64,000 nt of DNA from Pseudomonas sp. FP1742 (GTDB lineage Bacteria; Pseudomonadota; Gammaproteobacteria; Pseudomonadales; Pseudomonadaceae). The stretch lies in the NCBI RefSeq assembly GCF_030687145.1, contig NZ_CP117460.1:2418001-2482000 (forward strand). Reading direction: 5' to 3'. The notes under the pieces were generated by a model. The model did not search any database. It was not told where the DNA came from and worked only from the letters and a program-made list of their open reading frames with translations. A program made the translations under genes and the position numbers. Below, piece after piece: positions 17,067 through 25,832 of the stretch; positions within the stretch are counted from its first letter, which is position 1; the number at the start of each line of letters is the position of its first letter.

Positions 17067-18287
17067 ATGGACTCGCTGATCACCGCAGCGGCGCGTGCGC
17101 TCGCGGCGGGTGATCCTCTCGGCGCGCTGAATCGCATCGCCTTGCGCGACGATGCGCCTGCGCTTGCGCTGCGCGGTATCGCGATGGCGCAGCTGGGAGA
17201 TCTTGTGCGAGCAAAGGCGCTGGTGCGCCGTGCCGCTCGGGCCTTCGGTGCGAAGGAGGCCATGGCCCGGGCGCGGTGTGTCGTCGCCGAGGCCGAGATT
17301 GCGCTCGCCTCCCGTGACCTGAACTGGCCGGTGAAGGCGCTCGACGCCGCGCGGGCAACGCTTCAGGCGCACGGTGATTGGGTCAACGCCGCCCATGCGC
17401 GATACCTCGAGATTCGCCGCTTGCTCCTGATCGGTCACCTCGACGTGGCAGAGGACCGGCTTGCCGAGTTCGATCCGACGCCATTACCGCCCGCATCGAG
17501 GGCCGCCTACGAACTGGTACTGGCGGGCATCGCCATGCGTCGCCTGCAAACGAAGGTGGCGCGCGTGGCACTTGAAAGGGCCGGGCATGCCGCGCAGCAC
17601 GCGGGTATCCCGGCACTCACCGCCGAGGTCGAAAGCGCCTCGCGCCTTCTCGACGCGCCGGCGGCGCGGCTGATTATCGGTGGCCAGGAACGGCCACTGT
17701 TGCTCGAAGAGATTGAAGCGCTATTGGCGTCCCCCACGCTGGTCATCGACGCCTGCCGGTATGTCGTGCGCGACGCAGGCTCGTCGGTTTCGCTGGCCCG
17801 ACGTCCGGTATTGTTCGCGCTCGCCCGGGTCCTGGGCGAAGCGTGGCCCGCCGACGTACCGAGGGAAACACTGATTGCACAAGCCTTTCGGATGAAGTTC
17901 GCCGACGAATCCCATCGCGCACGGTTGCGCGTCGAACTCGGGCGGCTGCGCGGGGAGCTACGTTTGATCGCCGATGTGGTTGCGACTGCGCGAGGGTTTG
18001 CGCTGGTGCCGCGTGTTGCGCCTGACGTCGTGGTGCTGGCGCGGCCTGTCGAAGAACAGCATGCAACGCTGCTCGCCTTCCTTGCTGATGGTGAGTCGTG
18101 GTCGAGCTCGGCCCTGGCGTTGGCCCTTGGCGCCAGTCAGCGCACCGTTCAACGGGCCCTCGACACGCTGGCGGCGACCGGCAAGGTGCAGTCGTTCGGT
18201 CACGGCCGGGCTCGTCGCTGGATGTTCCCGCCGGTACCCGGATTCGCGACGGGATTGTTACTCACGGCGTTGCTGCCCAGTGATTAG
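17067..18287 (+). CDS. Helix-turn-helix DNA-binding protein (transcriptional regulator-like)
   Basis: 406 residues from the ATG at 17067 (AGGTGG upstream; an in-frame GTG at 17040 is possible). The N-terminal 200 residues are alanine/leucine-rich helices like tetratricopeptide repeats. A second part includes a winged-helix-like segment (ARRPVLFALARVLGEAWPADVPRETL). The C-terminus (ALALGASQRTVQRALDTLAATGKVQ, about residues 355-380) is a clear helix-turn-helix. It is strikingly GC-rich, with many GCG and CGC codons compared with nearby genes, suggesting acquisition. It probably controls the beta-propeller gene 50 bases downstream. No family name is certain. Confidence 0.7.
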   Translation: MDSLITAAARALAAGDPLGALNRIALRDDAPALALRGIAMAQLGDLVRAKALVRRAARAFGAKEAMARARCVVAEAEIALASRDLNWPVKALDAARATLQAHGDWVNAAHARYLEIRRLLLIGHLDVAEDRLAEFDPTPLPPASRAAYELVLAGIAMRRLQTKVARVALERAGHAAQHAGIPALTAEVESASRLLDAPAARLIIGGQERPLLLEEIEALLASPTLVIDACRYVVRDAGSSVSLARRPVLFALARVLGEAWPADVPRETLIAQAFRMKFADESHRARLRVELGRLRGELRLIADVVATARGFALVPRVAPDVVVLARPVEEQHATLLAFLADGESWSSSALALALGASQRTVQRALDTLAATGKVQSFGHGRARRWMFPPVPGFATGLLLTALLPSD

Positions 18288-18337
18288 CATCCTCTTCACT
18301 ACCCCAGTGAACGCAGCCAGCAAACGAGGAGCAAGAC

Positions 18338-18970
18338 ATGAAACATTCAACGGCAGAAATTATCCGCGAATACGGGCCTTTCCCAGGCATCGACCATGTG
18401 CATGGCGTCACCCATGACGGTCAGCGCGTCTGGTTTGCCTCCGGCGACAAACTCAACGCCCTGGACCCGGCCAGTGGCAAGACCCTGCGATCGATCGACG
18501 TCGCCGCCCATGCCGGTACGGCCTTCGATGGCCAGTACCTGTTTCAGATCGCCGAGGATCGTATCCAGAAAATCGACCCGCAGACCGGCCGCGTCCTCTC
18601 CACCATCCCGGCGCCCGGTGGCGGTGGCGACTCGGGGCTGGCATGGGCTGAAGGGACACTCTGGGTCGGTGAGTATCGCGAGCGCAAGATCCATCAGGTC
18701 GACCCCCAGACCGGGGCGGTGCTGCGCACCCTGGAGTCCAATCGCTTCGTCACCGGAGTGACTTGGGTCGAGGGCGATCTGTGGCACGGCACTTGGGAAG
18801 GTGAAGAGAGCGAGTTGAGACGACTCGATCCGGGCACGGGCGAGGTGTTGGAGAGTGTCCGGATGCCGGCTGGCGTTGGTGTGTCGGGACTGGAGTTCGA
18901 TGGCCACGATCGGTTTTTCTGCGGCGGCGGCAACAGCGGGAAGGTGAGGGCCGTGCGCCGGCCTGAATGA
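18338..18970 (+). CDS. Beta-propeller protein (glutamine cyclotransferase/Vgb-like)
   Basis: 210 residues, preceded by CGAGGAG. It consists of repeated propeller blades with recurring units such as DPQTGRVLSTI, DPQTGAVLRTLES and DPGTGEVLESVRM, each preceded by a WVGEY- or WHGTW-like strand. This resembles the streptogramin-lyase/YncE and glutamine-cyclotransferase superfamily. It has no signal peptide and so is probably cytosolic. It follows the HTH gene in the same direction and is likely a pair with it. Catalytic activity cannot be inferred. Confidence 0.75.
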   Translation: MKHSTAEIIREYGPFPGIDHVHGVTHDGQRVWFASGDKLNALDPASGKTLRSIDVAAHAGTAFDGQYLFQIAEDRIQKIDPQTGRVLSTIPAPGGGGDSGLAWAEGTLWVGEYRERKIHQVDPQTGAVLRTLESNRFVTGVTWVEGDLWHGTWEGEESELRRLDPGTGEVLESVRMPAGVGVSGLEFDGHDRFFCGGGNSGKVRAVRRPE

Positions 18971-19060
18971 GCTTTTCGGACGAGGTGTCGGGTCGTCTCT
19001 GCGGTGCGTAAATCGAACTAACCTACAGTGGCCGAGCGAGACCTTTGAGGGGCTCAAGCC

Positions 19061-19717
19061 ATGGAACCGAGGGAACACCCGCGATACGACCTGGCGCTGT
19101 TGATGGTGTTTCTTTTTATCGTCGCAGCGCTGGGGATTTCACCCCATAGCCGGGTGGATTGGGCCCTGGAAAATCTGCTGGCGTTGGTGCTGGTGACGGT
19201 CTTGGTGGCGGTCTCCCGACGGTTCCGTCTGTCTGCCGTTTCCATCAGCCTGGTGTTCGTTTTTCTCTGCATCCATGAACTGGGTTCGCACTACACCTAT
19301 GCACTGGTGCCCTATGACCGCTGGTGCTCGGCCTTGACCGGAGTCAGCTTCAACAAGACCTTTGGATTTGAACGCAACCATTACGATCGGCTGGTCCATC
19401 TGACATATGGGGTGTTTATGGTGTACCCGATTCGTGAAGTGCTCGTGCGAATCACGCCGTTGCGGGGTTTCTGGGTCGGTTTTATCGCGCTGAATATCAT
19501 TCTGTCGACCTCGGCGGTCTACGAAATCATCGAATGGATCGGTGGGCAGTACCTGGGAAAGGACACAGCAAAGGCTTTTGTCGCCACTCAAAACGATCCA
19601 TGGGATTCTCAGGTCGACATGGCGCTGGCCGTGGTGGGGGCGTTCTTCACGCTATTGATCATCCGGTTGTGGCGACATTTCTTTTATCGCCGACCGCTGA
19701 GCACCCAGGGCGTATAA
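19061..19717 (+). CDS. yjdF: YjdF-type inner membrane protein (DUF2238)
   Basis: 218 residues with about six hydrophobic spans. The segments IHELGSHYTYALVPYD, NHYDRLVHLTYGVFMVYPIREVL and SAVYEIIEWIGG with the acidic/histidine residues are characteristic of the DUF2238/YjdF family. Length matches the family. The biochemical role of this family is not established. It appears monocistronic, with a REP pair following. Confidence 0.88.
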   Translation: MEPREHPRYDLALLMVFLFIVAALGISPHSRVDWALENLLALVLVTVLVAVSRRFRLSAVSISLVFVFLCIHELGSHYTYALVPYDRWCSALTGVSFNKTFGFERNHYDRLVHLTYGVFMVYPIREVLVRITPLRGFWVGFIALNIILSTSAVYEIIEWIGGQYLGKDTAKAFVATQNDPWDSQVDMALAVVGAFFTLLIIRLWRHFFYRRPLSTQGV

Positions 19718-19782
19718 CCGGATGGAACTGTTACCACAGCCGCACCGTCAATCGAGGACAAGGCCGTCAGACCCGCAGATAA

Positions 19783-19876
19783 CCTGTGGGAGCGGGCTTG
19801 CTCGCGAAGACGGCGTCACCGTCAACATTGATGTTGCCTGACACACCGCTTTCGCGAGCAAGCCCGCTCCCACAGG
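19783..19876. repeat. REP pair (inverted, REPIN-like)
   Basis: Two REP cores in head-to-head orientation (tgtgggagcgggcttgctcg and its reverse complement) separated by about 45 bp, able to form a long hairpin in DNA or RNA downstream of yjdF. Confidence 0.9.
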
Positions 19877-19945
19877 GGATTTCGCTTCACTGGCATTAAG
19901 CACGGGAGGCCTTGATTCTTCGACCGAATGACGGAGGGCCTCTCC

Positions 19946-22900
19946 ATGAGGATCGCTCAGATCGCGCCGCTTACCGAACGCTGTCCGCCCCGTTTGTACG
20001 GTGGCACTGAGCGGATCGTGTCCTACCTGACCGAAGAACTGGTGCGCCAGGGACACGATGTCACGCTCTTCGCCAGCGGCGATTCGCAAACCTCGGCGCG
20101 CCTGGAGCCAGGTTCGCGGGCGGCCCTGCGGCTCGATTCGAGAATCAAGGACGCAATGCCTCATCACATCCTGATGCTCGATCAGGTCCTGCGGCAGGCG
20201 GATCAATTCGACGTGATGCATTTTCATATCGATATCTACCATTTCCCCTTGATTCGGCACCTGGCCGGCCGCAGCGTGACCACGCTTCATGGGCGCCTGG
20301 ATATCGCGGACTACCAATCCTTCTATCCGCACTTTCCCGAAGTGCCGCTGGTCTCGGTGTCCAAGGCGCAACGCACCCCGGTGAAGGGGGACGTCAATTG
20401 GGTGGGCAATGTCTATCACGGCATTCCGGGCGATCTGATGACGTTCAACCCTGAACCGATGGGCGACTATCTGGCATTTCTCGGGCGCATATCCCCCGAA
20501 AAACGCCCGGACCGTGCCATCGAAATTGCATTGAAGGCCGGGTTGCCATTGAAGATCGCGGCCAAGGTCGACAAGGCTGATCAGGTGTATTGGGAAGAAG
20601 TCATCGCACCGATGATCGCGATCCATCCGAATGTCGAGTTCCTCGGCGAAATCGATGAGGCCCAAAAGGCCGACCTGCTGGGCAATGCTCGTGCGTTGAT
20701 CTTTCCCATCGACTGGCCCGAGCCGTTCGGCCTGGCCATGATCGAAGCCATGGCCTGCGGCACGCCAGTGATTGCGTTTCGTCACGGCTCGGTGCCGGAA
20801 GTGATCGATGAGGGTGTATCCGGCTACATCGTCGATGACATCGCGGGGGCGGTTGCGGCGGTGCATCGATTGGCCGCACTGGACCGGCGCAGGGTGCGGG
20901 CCACGTTCGAGGAACGCTTCACGGTCGAGCGCATGACCGATCACTATCTGGAGTTGTATCGCCATCTCACGGCGGGCAATACCTATGGCCAGCCCACTAC
21001 GCCCTTCGATATTCCGGCCACCGCGTCGTTGCAAGAGTTGCGTTTACGCAACCTGAAAAACAACGACACCTTCGCAGTGTTCGATCCCAATGGCGACGTG
21101 CTGTTTGCAGACGACAGCCCGCAGGGGATTTTCCATACCGACACCCGACACCTTTCCGGGCTCTATCTGACGCTTAACGGCGCGCGACCGCTGTTGCTCA
21201 GCTCCACCCTGCGTGACGATAACGCGATGCTTACCTGCGACTTGAGCAACCCAGACCTGTTCGACGCCCATGGTGAAAAGATCCTGCACCACGACTTGAT
21301 CCATCTGCGCCGCTCGCGGTTCTTGTGGAATGGTTCCTGCTATGAACGGCTGACCCTGCGTAATTTCGACGATTCTCCCCAAAATCTGCAATTGAGGATC
21401 CAGTTCGCGGCCGACTTCAAAGACCTGTTTGAAGTTCGCGGTGCCCGGCGCCCGCAGCGCGGAGAAGGGCACCGGGCAGAGATTACCGATGAAGAAGTCG
21501 TACTTTCCTATACCGGCCTTGACCACAAGCGGCGAATGACCCGATTGCGTTTTGCCCCGGTGCCGTCCAGCCTGACCTGTGATTCGGCATTGTTCGAGAT
21601 TCGTTTGGCTCCGGGGGAGAGCCAGTCGCTGTTCATGGACATCAACTGTGGCGTGCAAAACCCGCCGTTTACGGTGCGCCACGGGTTCTTTGTTTCATTG
21701 CGCGATTCGCGGCGCGAGCTACGAACGTTCTCCTCGCGGACAGCTTCTGTGGTGACGTCCCACGATGTGTTCAACGAGGCGGTCAGCCGTAGCATTTCCG
21801 ATCTCTACATGCTCATGACCAAAACGCCCCAGGGGCTGTATCCCTATGCTGGCATTCCGTGGTTCAGCACCGTTTTCGGACGAGATGCCCTGATCACGGC
21901 ATGGCAGATGCTGTGGCTCGATCCCGGGATTGCCAAAGGCGTGCTCGGGCATCTGGCCGCCAACCAGGCCACCGTCGTCGACCCTCACGCCGATGCCGAG
22001 CCGGGCAAAATCCTGCATGAAATAAGGCTGGGGGAAATGGCCGAGCTGGGCGAAGTGCCGTTCCGCCGCTACTACGGCAGCATCGATTCCACGCCGCTGT
22101 TCGTCATGCTGGCCGCCGCGTACCTGGAGCGCACCAATGACCTGGGCACGCTGCGTCAACTTTGGCCCAATATCGAAGCGGCGCTGAGCTGGATCGAAGA
22201 ATACGGTGATCGGGATGGCGATGGTTTTGTCGAATATGGCCGCCAGTCTGCCGAGGGTCTGATCAATCAGGGGTGGAAGGACAGTCATGATTCGGTTTTT
22301 CATGAAGATGGGCAACTGGCCGCGGGCCCGATTGCGATTGTCGAAGTTCAGGCCTATGTGTATGGCGCCTGGATCGGCGCCGCCAAAATCGCCCGCCGAC
22401 TGGGTGATTCGGACCGGGCCCAGCGTCTGAAATACAGGGCTCAACGCTTGCGCGAAGAGTTCGATACCCGGTTCTTCGACGAAGAGCTGGGCACTTATGT
22501 GCTGGCGCTGGACGGCCACAAGAAGCCTTGTCGAATCCGTACCTCCAATGCCGGGCACGCGCTGTTCGCCGGCATTGCTTATCCGGAACGCGCGGCATCG
22601 GTCGTGGACGCGCTGATGGACCGCTCATCTTTCTCCGGCTGGGGCATACGCACCGTTGCGTCTTCCCAGGCTCGCTATAACCCGATGAGTTATCACAACG
22701 GTTCTGTCTGGCCCCATGACAATGCGCTGATCGCCGCCGGCTTCGCTCGTTACGGTTTTCGCCGGGATGCGGCACGGGTTTTCGAAGGTCTGTTTGCGGC
22801 CTCTACCTACATCGATCTTCGGCGCCTGCCCGAACTGTTCTGCGGCTTTGCCCGGCAACGCACCCAAGGGCCGACGTTCTATCCCGTCGCCTGTATGCCC

Positions 22901-23146
22901 CAGGCTTGGGCTGCCGCTGCACCGTTGTCGATGATTCAGTCGTGTCTGGGGCTGAGCTTTCAGCCGAAAAAACTCAACATTCTGTTCGACGAACCGGTGC
23001 TCCCGGCCTTTCTCGATACCGTGGCCTTGCGGCGTCTGGCACTGGGTACTGAATCGGTGGATTTGATGCTCAGGCGTTCGGGGGAAAACGTCATGATCGA
23101 GGTGCTCAATCGCCACGGGCCGGTGCGGATCCTGAGCACCAATTAA
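19946..23146 (+). CDS. Fusion of GT4 glycosyltransferase and amylo-alpha-1,6-glucosidase
   Basis: 1066 residues from the ATG at 19946, which has GGAGGG upstream; an earlier ATG at 19928 has none. Residues 1-345 are a GT4 glycosyltransferase (RLYGGTERIVSYLTEELV, FLGRISPEKRPDRAIEIA, EPFGLAMIEAMACGTPV). Residues about 365-595 match the debranching-enzyme N-terminal bis domain (GIFHTDTRHLSGLYL). Residues about 605-1066 match the glycogen-debranching (alpha/alpha)6 glucosidase domain (GIPWFSTVFGRDALITAWQ, EYGDRDGDGFVEY, YHNGSVWPHDNALIAAGF). Many bacteria carry these as separate neighbouring genes; here the frame is continuous. A role in alpha-glucan or osmoprotective glucoside metabolism is likely; substrate unknown. 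Confidence 0.85.
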   Translation: MRIAQIAPLTERCPPRLYGGTERIVSYLTEELVRQGHDVTLFASGDSQTSARLEPGSRAALRLDSRIKDAMPHHILMLDQVLRQADQFDVMHFHIDIYHFPLIRHLAGRSVTTLHGRLDIADYQSFYPHFPEVPLVSVSKAQRTPVKGDVNWVGNVYHGIPGDLMTFNPEPMGDYLAFLGRISPEKRPDRAIEIALKAGLPLKIAAKVDKADQVYWEEVIAPMIAIHPNVEFLGEIDEAQKADLLGNARALIFPIDWPEPFGLAMIEAMACGTPVIAFRHGSVPEVIDEGVSGYIVDDIAGAVAAVHRLAALDRRRVRATFEERFTVERMTDHYLELYRHLTAGNTYGQPTTPFDIPATASLQELRLRNLKNNDTFAVFDPNGDVLFADDSPQGIFHTDTRHLSGLYLTLNGARPLLLSSTLRDDNAMLTCDLSNPDLFDAHGEKILHHDLIHLRRSRFLWNGSCYERLTLRNFDDSPQNLQLRIQFAADFKDLFEVRGARRPQRGEGHRAEITDEEVVLSYTGLDHKRRMTRLRFAPVPSSLTCDSALFEIRLAPGESQSLFMDINCGVQNPPFTVRHGFFVSLRDSRRELRTFSSRTASVVTSHDVFNEAVSRSISDLYMLMTKTPQGLYPYAGIPWFSTVFGRDALITAWQMLWLDPGIAKGVLGHLAANQATVVDPHADAEPGKILHEIRLGEMAELGEVPFRRYYGSIDSTPLFVMLAAAYLERTNDLGTLRQLWPNIEAALSWIEEYGDRDGDGFVEYGRQSAEGLINQGWKDSHDSVFHEDGQLAAGPIAIVEVQAYVYGAWIGAAKIARRLGDSDRAQRLKYRAQRLREEFDTRFFDEELGTYVLALDGHKKPCRIRTSNAGHALFAGIAYPERAASVVDALMDRSSFSGWGIRTVASSQARYNPMSYHNGSVWPHDNALIAAGFARYGFRRDAARVFEGLFAASTYIDLRRLPELFCGFARQRTQGPTFYPVACMPQAWAAAAPLSMIQSCLGLSFQPKKLNILFDEPVLPAFLDTVALRRLALGTESVDLMLRRSGENVMIEVLNRHGPVRILSTN

Positions 23147-23356
23147 CGCGCTCTGTATCAGGGGGCTTGCAGAGTCGAGGAGGGTAACCCTCAATGTTCG
23201 AGGAGGGCTTGGGGCCGTGCCGCAAGGGTGCAGGTCGGCGACAACCAATGGCGCCTGGTCCTGAAAACGCTGTGGAATATGAGTCGTTTACGATACAACC
23301 ATTACCCATTCTTTACGTTGGAACAGTGCTGAAAGCCCCGCAAACACTGTCTGAAA

Positions 23357-23383
23357 GGGCGAGAAAGGTTGTTTTTCTCGCCT
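23357..23383 (+). other. Hairpin in the leader of the polyglycine gene
   Basis: A 9-bp stem (ggcgagaaa / tttctcgcc) with a short loop lies 19 bases before the ATG at 23402. It could be a terminator for the debranching gene transcript or a leader structure; no long T tract follows. Confidence 0.5.
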
Positions 23384-23401
23384 AAACAGAGAGTGAAGTA
23401 A

Positions 23402-23617
23402 ATGAAGTTGAACAGAGTTGTAAAAGCGGCGGTGGTCTTCGCCTTGTTATCGTCCCTGTCGGGTTGCTGGATGTTCTTCCCACCAGGTGGTGGTGGTGGT
23501 GGTGGTGGTGGTGGTGGTGGTGGTGGTGGTGGTGGTGGTGGTGGTGGTGGTGGTGGTGGTGGTGGTGGTGGCCATCACGGAGGATTTGGTGGTGGTCCCG
23601 GTGGCGGCCCGCGCTGA
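23402..23617 (+). CDS. Small polyglycine lipoprotein
   Basis: 71 residues. The start MKLNRVVKAAVVFALL followed by SSLSGC is a lipoprotein signal with Cys at residue 22. Then come WMFFPP, 29 consecutive glycines (residues 29-57) and a His/Gly/Pro tail HHGGFGGGPGGGPR. The glycines are encoded by 28 GGT codons plus one GGC, a perfect trinucleotide microsatellite. A mature lipidated glycine-rich peptide at the cell envelope is predicted. The opposite strand has an open frame encoding polyhistidine, a by-product of the repeat. Function unknown. Confidence 0.7.
   Translation: MKLNRVVKAAVVFALLSSLSGCWMFFPPGGGGGGGGGGGGGGGGGGGGGGGGGGGGGHHGGFGGGPGGGPR
23486..23569 (+). repeat. GGT microsatellite, 28 units
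   Basis: 28 perfect tandem GGT units inside the lipoprotein gene. Slippage would change the number of glycines without breaking the frame, so length polymorphism among strains is expected. Assembly errors are also possible here. Confidence 0.95.
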
Positions 23618-23635
23618 CCAGCATCACCCAACGTG

Positions 23636-23905
23636 TCAAAAGGTGAATGCTTGCGCCGAGCGTGACGAACGCTGACTCACCTCGGTTTCCAGTAGATGCT
23701 CGACCAGCACATCATTCAAAAAGCGGAACTGATCGTTGAGCCCGACCACTTCGTTACTGAAGTGGTTGGTGGCTGCCGGCATCAGCAAGGATTCGAATTG
23801 CCTGTCGAACACCAGCGCGACGGTTTTGCGAGAGACGACCTGTTGTGAATAGTAGTTGCTGCCGAACACCGGAAAGCTCACGGCAAGGCTGATGGAATAA
23901 ATCAT
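23636..23905 (-). CDS. Hypothetical protein, 89 residues
   Basis: The ATG overlaps the stop of the upstream 34-residue gene (TCATGA), so translation is probably coupled. The N-terminus MIYSISLAVSFPVFGSNYY is mildly hydrophobic; the rest (QFRFLNDVLVEHLLETEV) looks soluble and helical. I do not recognise a domain. It is convergent with the polyglycine lipoprotein gene, with only 18 bases between the stops. Confidence 0.5.
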   Translation of the reverse strand: MIYSISLAVSFPVFGSNYYSQQVVSRKTVALVFDRQFESLLMPAATNHFSNEVVGLNDQFRFLNDVLVEHLLETEVSQRSSRSAQAFTF

Positions 23906-24006
23906 GATGTCGGCTCCTCGGCTTGGCCGATATCCAGCACGAAGCGGGAGAACAGGGTCAGAGTGATGGCCGTCAGGGCCAGGCAGGTCAGAAGGTGGAT
24001 CAACAT
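23902..24006 (-). CDS. Small single-span membrane protein, 34 residues
   Basis: MLIHLLTCLALTAITLTLFS forms one membrane helix, followed by a short polar acidic tail ending QAEEPTS. The ATG at 24006 has the strong Shine-Dalgarno GGAGGGG six bases upstream, and the stop overlaps the start of the next gene, both good signs of real translation despite the short length. It resembles regulatory small membrane proteins in form only; no function can be assigned. Confidence 0.6.
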   Translation of the reverse strand: MLIHLLTCLALTAITLTLFSRFVLDIGQAEEPTS

Positions 24007-24145
24007 GGTGGGCCCCTCCGATGCGGGGTTTTCACTGGGGATGAGTTGATCCTGCGCCTGGCGTTTTTTTTGCGGAAGGCATTCGTGGCGATGGTGAATA
24101 TCGACGTGGATGATGGTGGTGATTTGCGCTGATCTTGAGGGCCTG

Positions 24146-24237
24146 TTCGCGAGCAAGCCCGCTCCCACACTGGATCTGCTGTGTGCACGAATCTTGTGTT
24201 CGCAGTGATCCAATGTGGGAGCGGGCTTGCTCGCGAT
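24146..24237. repeat. REP pair (inverted)
   Basis: Inverted REP cores (cgagcaagcccgctcccaca and its complement) about 45 bp apart between the small-protein operon and the lipoprotein gene. The rest of 24007-24360 holds no other feature I can support beyond promoters that must serve both directions. Confidence 0.9.
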
Positions 24238-24360
24238 GGCATTTTTGAAGGCGCCACCCGGCTTCCTGACGGACGGCCACCGCCCCCGACCTATACTCAA
24301 ATCAACATGCTCCTTCGCGTCGGACACTCCGTTCGACGCAGACTGTAGGACTCTGCGATC

Positions 24361-25449
24361 TTGAACCTGCGTTCGCTGATCGTCGCTGTGTTGGTGGTAC
24401 TGGCGGGATGCGTCACGTCTGCGCGTGCCCCGGTAGCCGTGGCGCCGGTCGTGGTTTCCCAGAGCACCTGGCAGCAGGTGGACCAGGAAATTGTCGCCGC
24501 TTCGCAGCAGGCCACCGAACAGGCCAGGGTGTATGCCCGCGGGTCCATGGAACATTGGCGCACGCGGGTTTACGAACAGACTGAAGAAGTCTTCATTCCG
24601 TGGTTCAGTAGCTACTGGACCCAGGAATGGCTGTCAATGAAGGTCAGCTGGTACACCATCAGTGCCGGGGGCGAGCAGGATGCCTCGGCCAAACGCCTGG
24701 CGGCCTATCTGCTGGAGCAATATCACCGCAAAGTGCTGGACCCTGTGGCGGTGGAGATCGATCCCGACGAGATCCTCGGGCAGGCGACGGCGTTTTATGT
24801 GCAATCTCTCGGCCAGCAACTTCAGGTCATTTCCCAGCGTCATAGCGTGCCGATGGCGCAGCTCAACGAGCGTATCCAGAAAATTCCGGCGATTTCGCTG
24901 GGCCCGCCGCCTGCCCGTGACGCGTCGCTGTATCAGGTGGTGCACAGTGAACCGCTGACTAAGTTGCCGGCCTACGCGGCGTTGATCGACAAGATCCACG
25001 CGGCAGGCGGTGAGAAGGGTATTGCCTCGACGGACGCCGGCATGACGCCGGTGGCCAAACGCGCAAGCAAGCGGATGGAAGCCGAAATGGCCCCACGAGG
25101 CGCGGCCGGTGCCGTGGCGGCAGCGGCGGGGAAACTGGCCGGGGCGTTGATTTCCCTGGGAGTGGCGGGAGTGCGTGCGGTTATTCAAGCCAACGACCGA
25201 CCCGATAGCGAGGCGCTGATCCGCAGCAGCCTGGGCGACTCATTCGACAAGGCGTGGCTGAAACTGGTGCAAAACCCTACCACCGGTGTCATGGCCGGAA
25301 CGCTGTACATGGCCGGGCAAATCGAAGGCGGCTTGGCCCAGCCTGTTGCACAACCTGTCGCTCAGCCCGTCGAACCGTCGGTCGGCTTGGGTGCGGGAAC
25401 TGTCGATTGGAGCCACGCTGGATCGACTACCCAGCAGATCAACCCATAA
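24361..25449 (+). CDS. Hypothetical lipoprotein
   Basis: 362 residues. TTG at 24361 is the only start that keeps the signal MNLRSLIVAVLVVLAGC (lipobox LAGC), with AGGA upstream. The mature part is mostly helical, with a hydrophobic alanine/glycine-rich segment (GAVAAAAGKLAGALISLGVAGVRAV, broken across about residues 247-275) that may insert in a membrane. Near the C-terminus there are tandem AQPV units (three in a row), a small degenerate repeat. I do not recognise a family. It may be cotranscribed with the DUF1428 gene 16 bases downstream. Confidence 0.65.
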   Translation: MNLRSLIVAVLVVLAGCVTSARAPVAVAPVVVSQSTWQQVDQEIVAASQQATEQARVYARGSMEHWRTRVYEQTEEVFIPWFSSYWTQEWLSMKVSWYTISAGGEQDASAKRLAAYLLEQYHRKVLDPVAVEIDPDEILGQATAFYVQSLGQQLQVISQRHSVPMAQLNERIQKIPAISLGPPPARDASLYQVVHSEPLTKLPAYAALIDKIHAAGGEKGIASTDAGMTPVAKRASKRMEAEMAPRGAAGAVAAAAGKLAGALISLGVAGVRAVIQANDRPDSEALIRSSLGDSFDKAWLKLVQNPTTGVMAGTLYMAGQIEGGLAQPVAQPVAQPVEPSVGLGAGTVDWSHAGSTTQQINP

Positions 25450-25465
25450 CCCGAGGAGAATGATC

Positions 25466-25819
25466 ATGGCTTACGTTGATGGTTTTGTTGCAGCGGTGCC
25501 CAAGGCCAACCGCGAAAAATTCAAGAAACACGCGGAGTCCGCCGCCGCGATTTTCAAGGAGAACGGCGCGCTCAGCCTCGCCGAATGCTGGGGCGACGAC
25601 GTGCCTGATGGCAAATTGACCTCGTTTCCCATGGCGGTAAAGCTCAAGGAAGACGAAACCGTGGTGTTTTCCTGGATCGTCTGGCCGGACAAGGCCACCC
25701 GCGACGCCGGCATGGCGAAACTGATGAGCGATCCGCGGATGCAACCGGACGTCAATCCGATGCCGTTCGACGGCCAGCGGGCGATTTTTGGTGGTTTCGA
25801 GATGCTCGTCAAAGCCTGA
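25466..25819 (+). CDS. DUF1428 family protein
   Basis: 117 residues from the ATG at 25466 (GAGGAG seven bases upstream; the ATG at 25460 is too close to that site). The start MAYVDGFVAAVPKANREKF, the CWGDDVPDGKLTSFPMAV segment and the DPRMQPD/MPFDGQRAIFGGFE end match the DUF1428 ferredoxin-like dimeric alpha/beta-barrel family. Biochemical role not established. Confidence 0.9.
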   Translation: MAYVDGFVAAVPKANREKFKKHAESAAAIFKENGALSLAECWGDDVPDGKLTSFPMAVKLKEDETVVFSWIVWPDKATRDAGMAKLMSDPRMQPDVNPMPFDGQRAIFGGFEMLVKA

Positions 25820-25832
25820 AGGGGCGGCAGGA

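Noticed and set aside
23486..23572. Possible CRISPR-like or minisatellite array
   Set aside because: Pure trinucleotide repeat without spacers, inside a coding frame.
23382..23639. Polyhistidine open frame opposite the polyglycine gene
   Set aside because: Direct consequence of the GGT repeat read on the other strand; no signal peptide or ribosome site.
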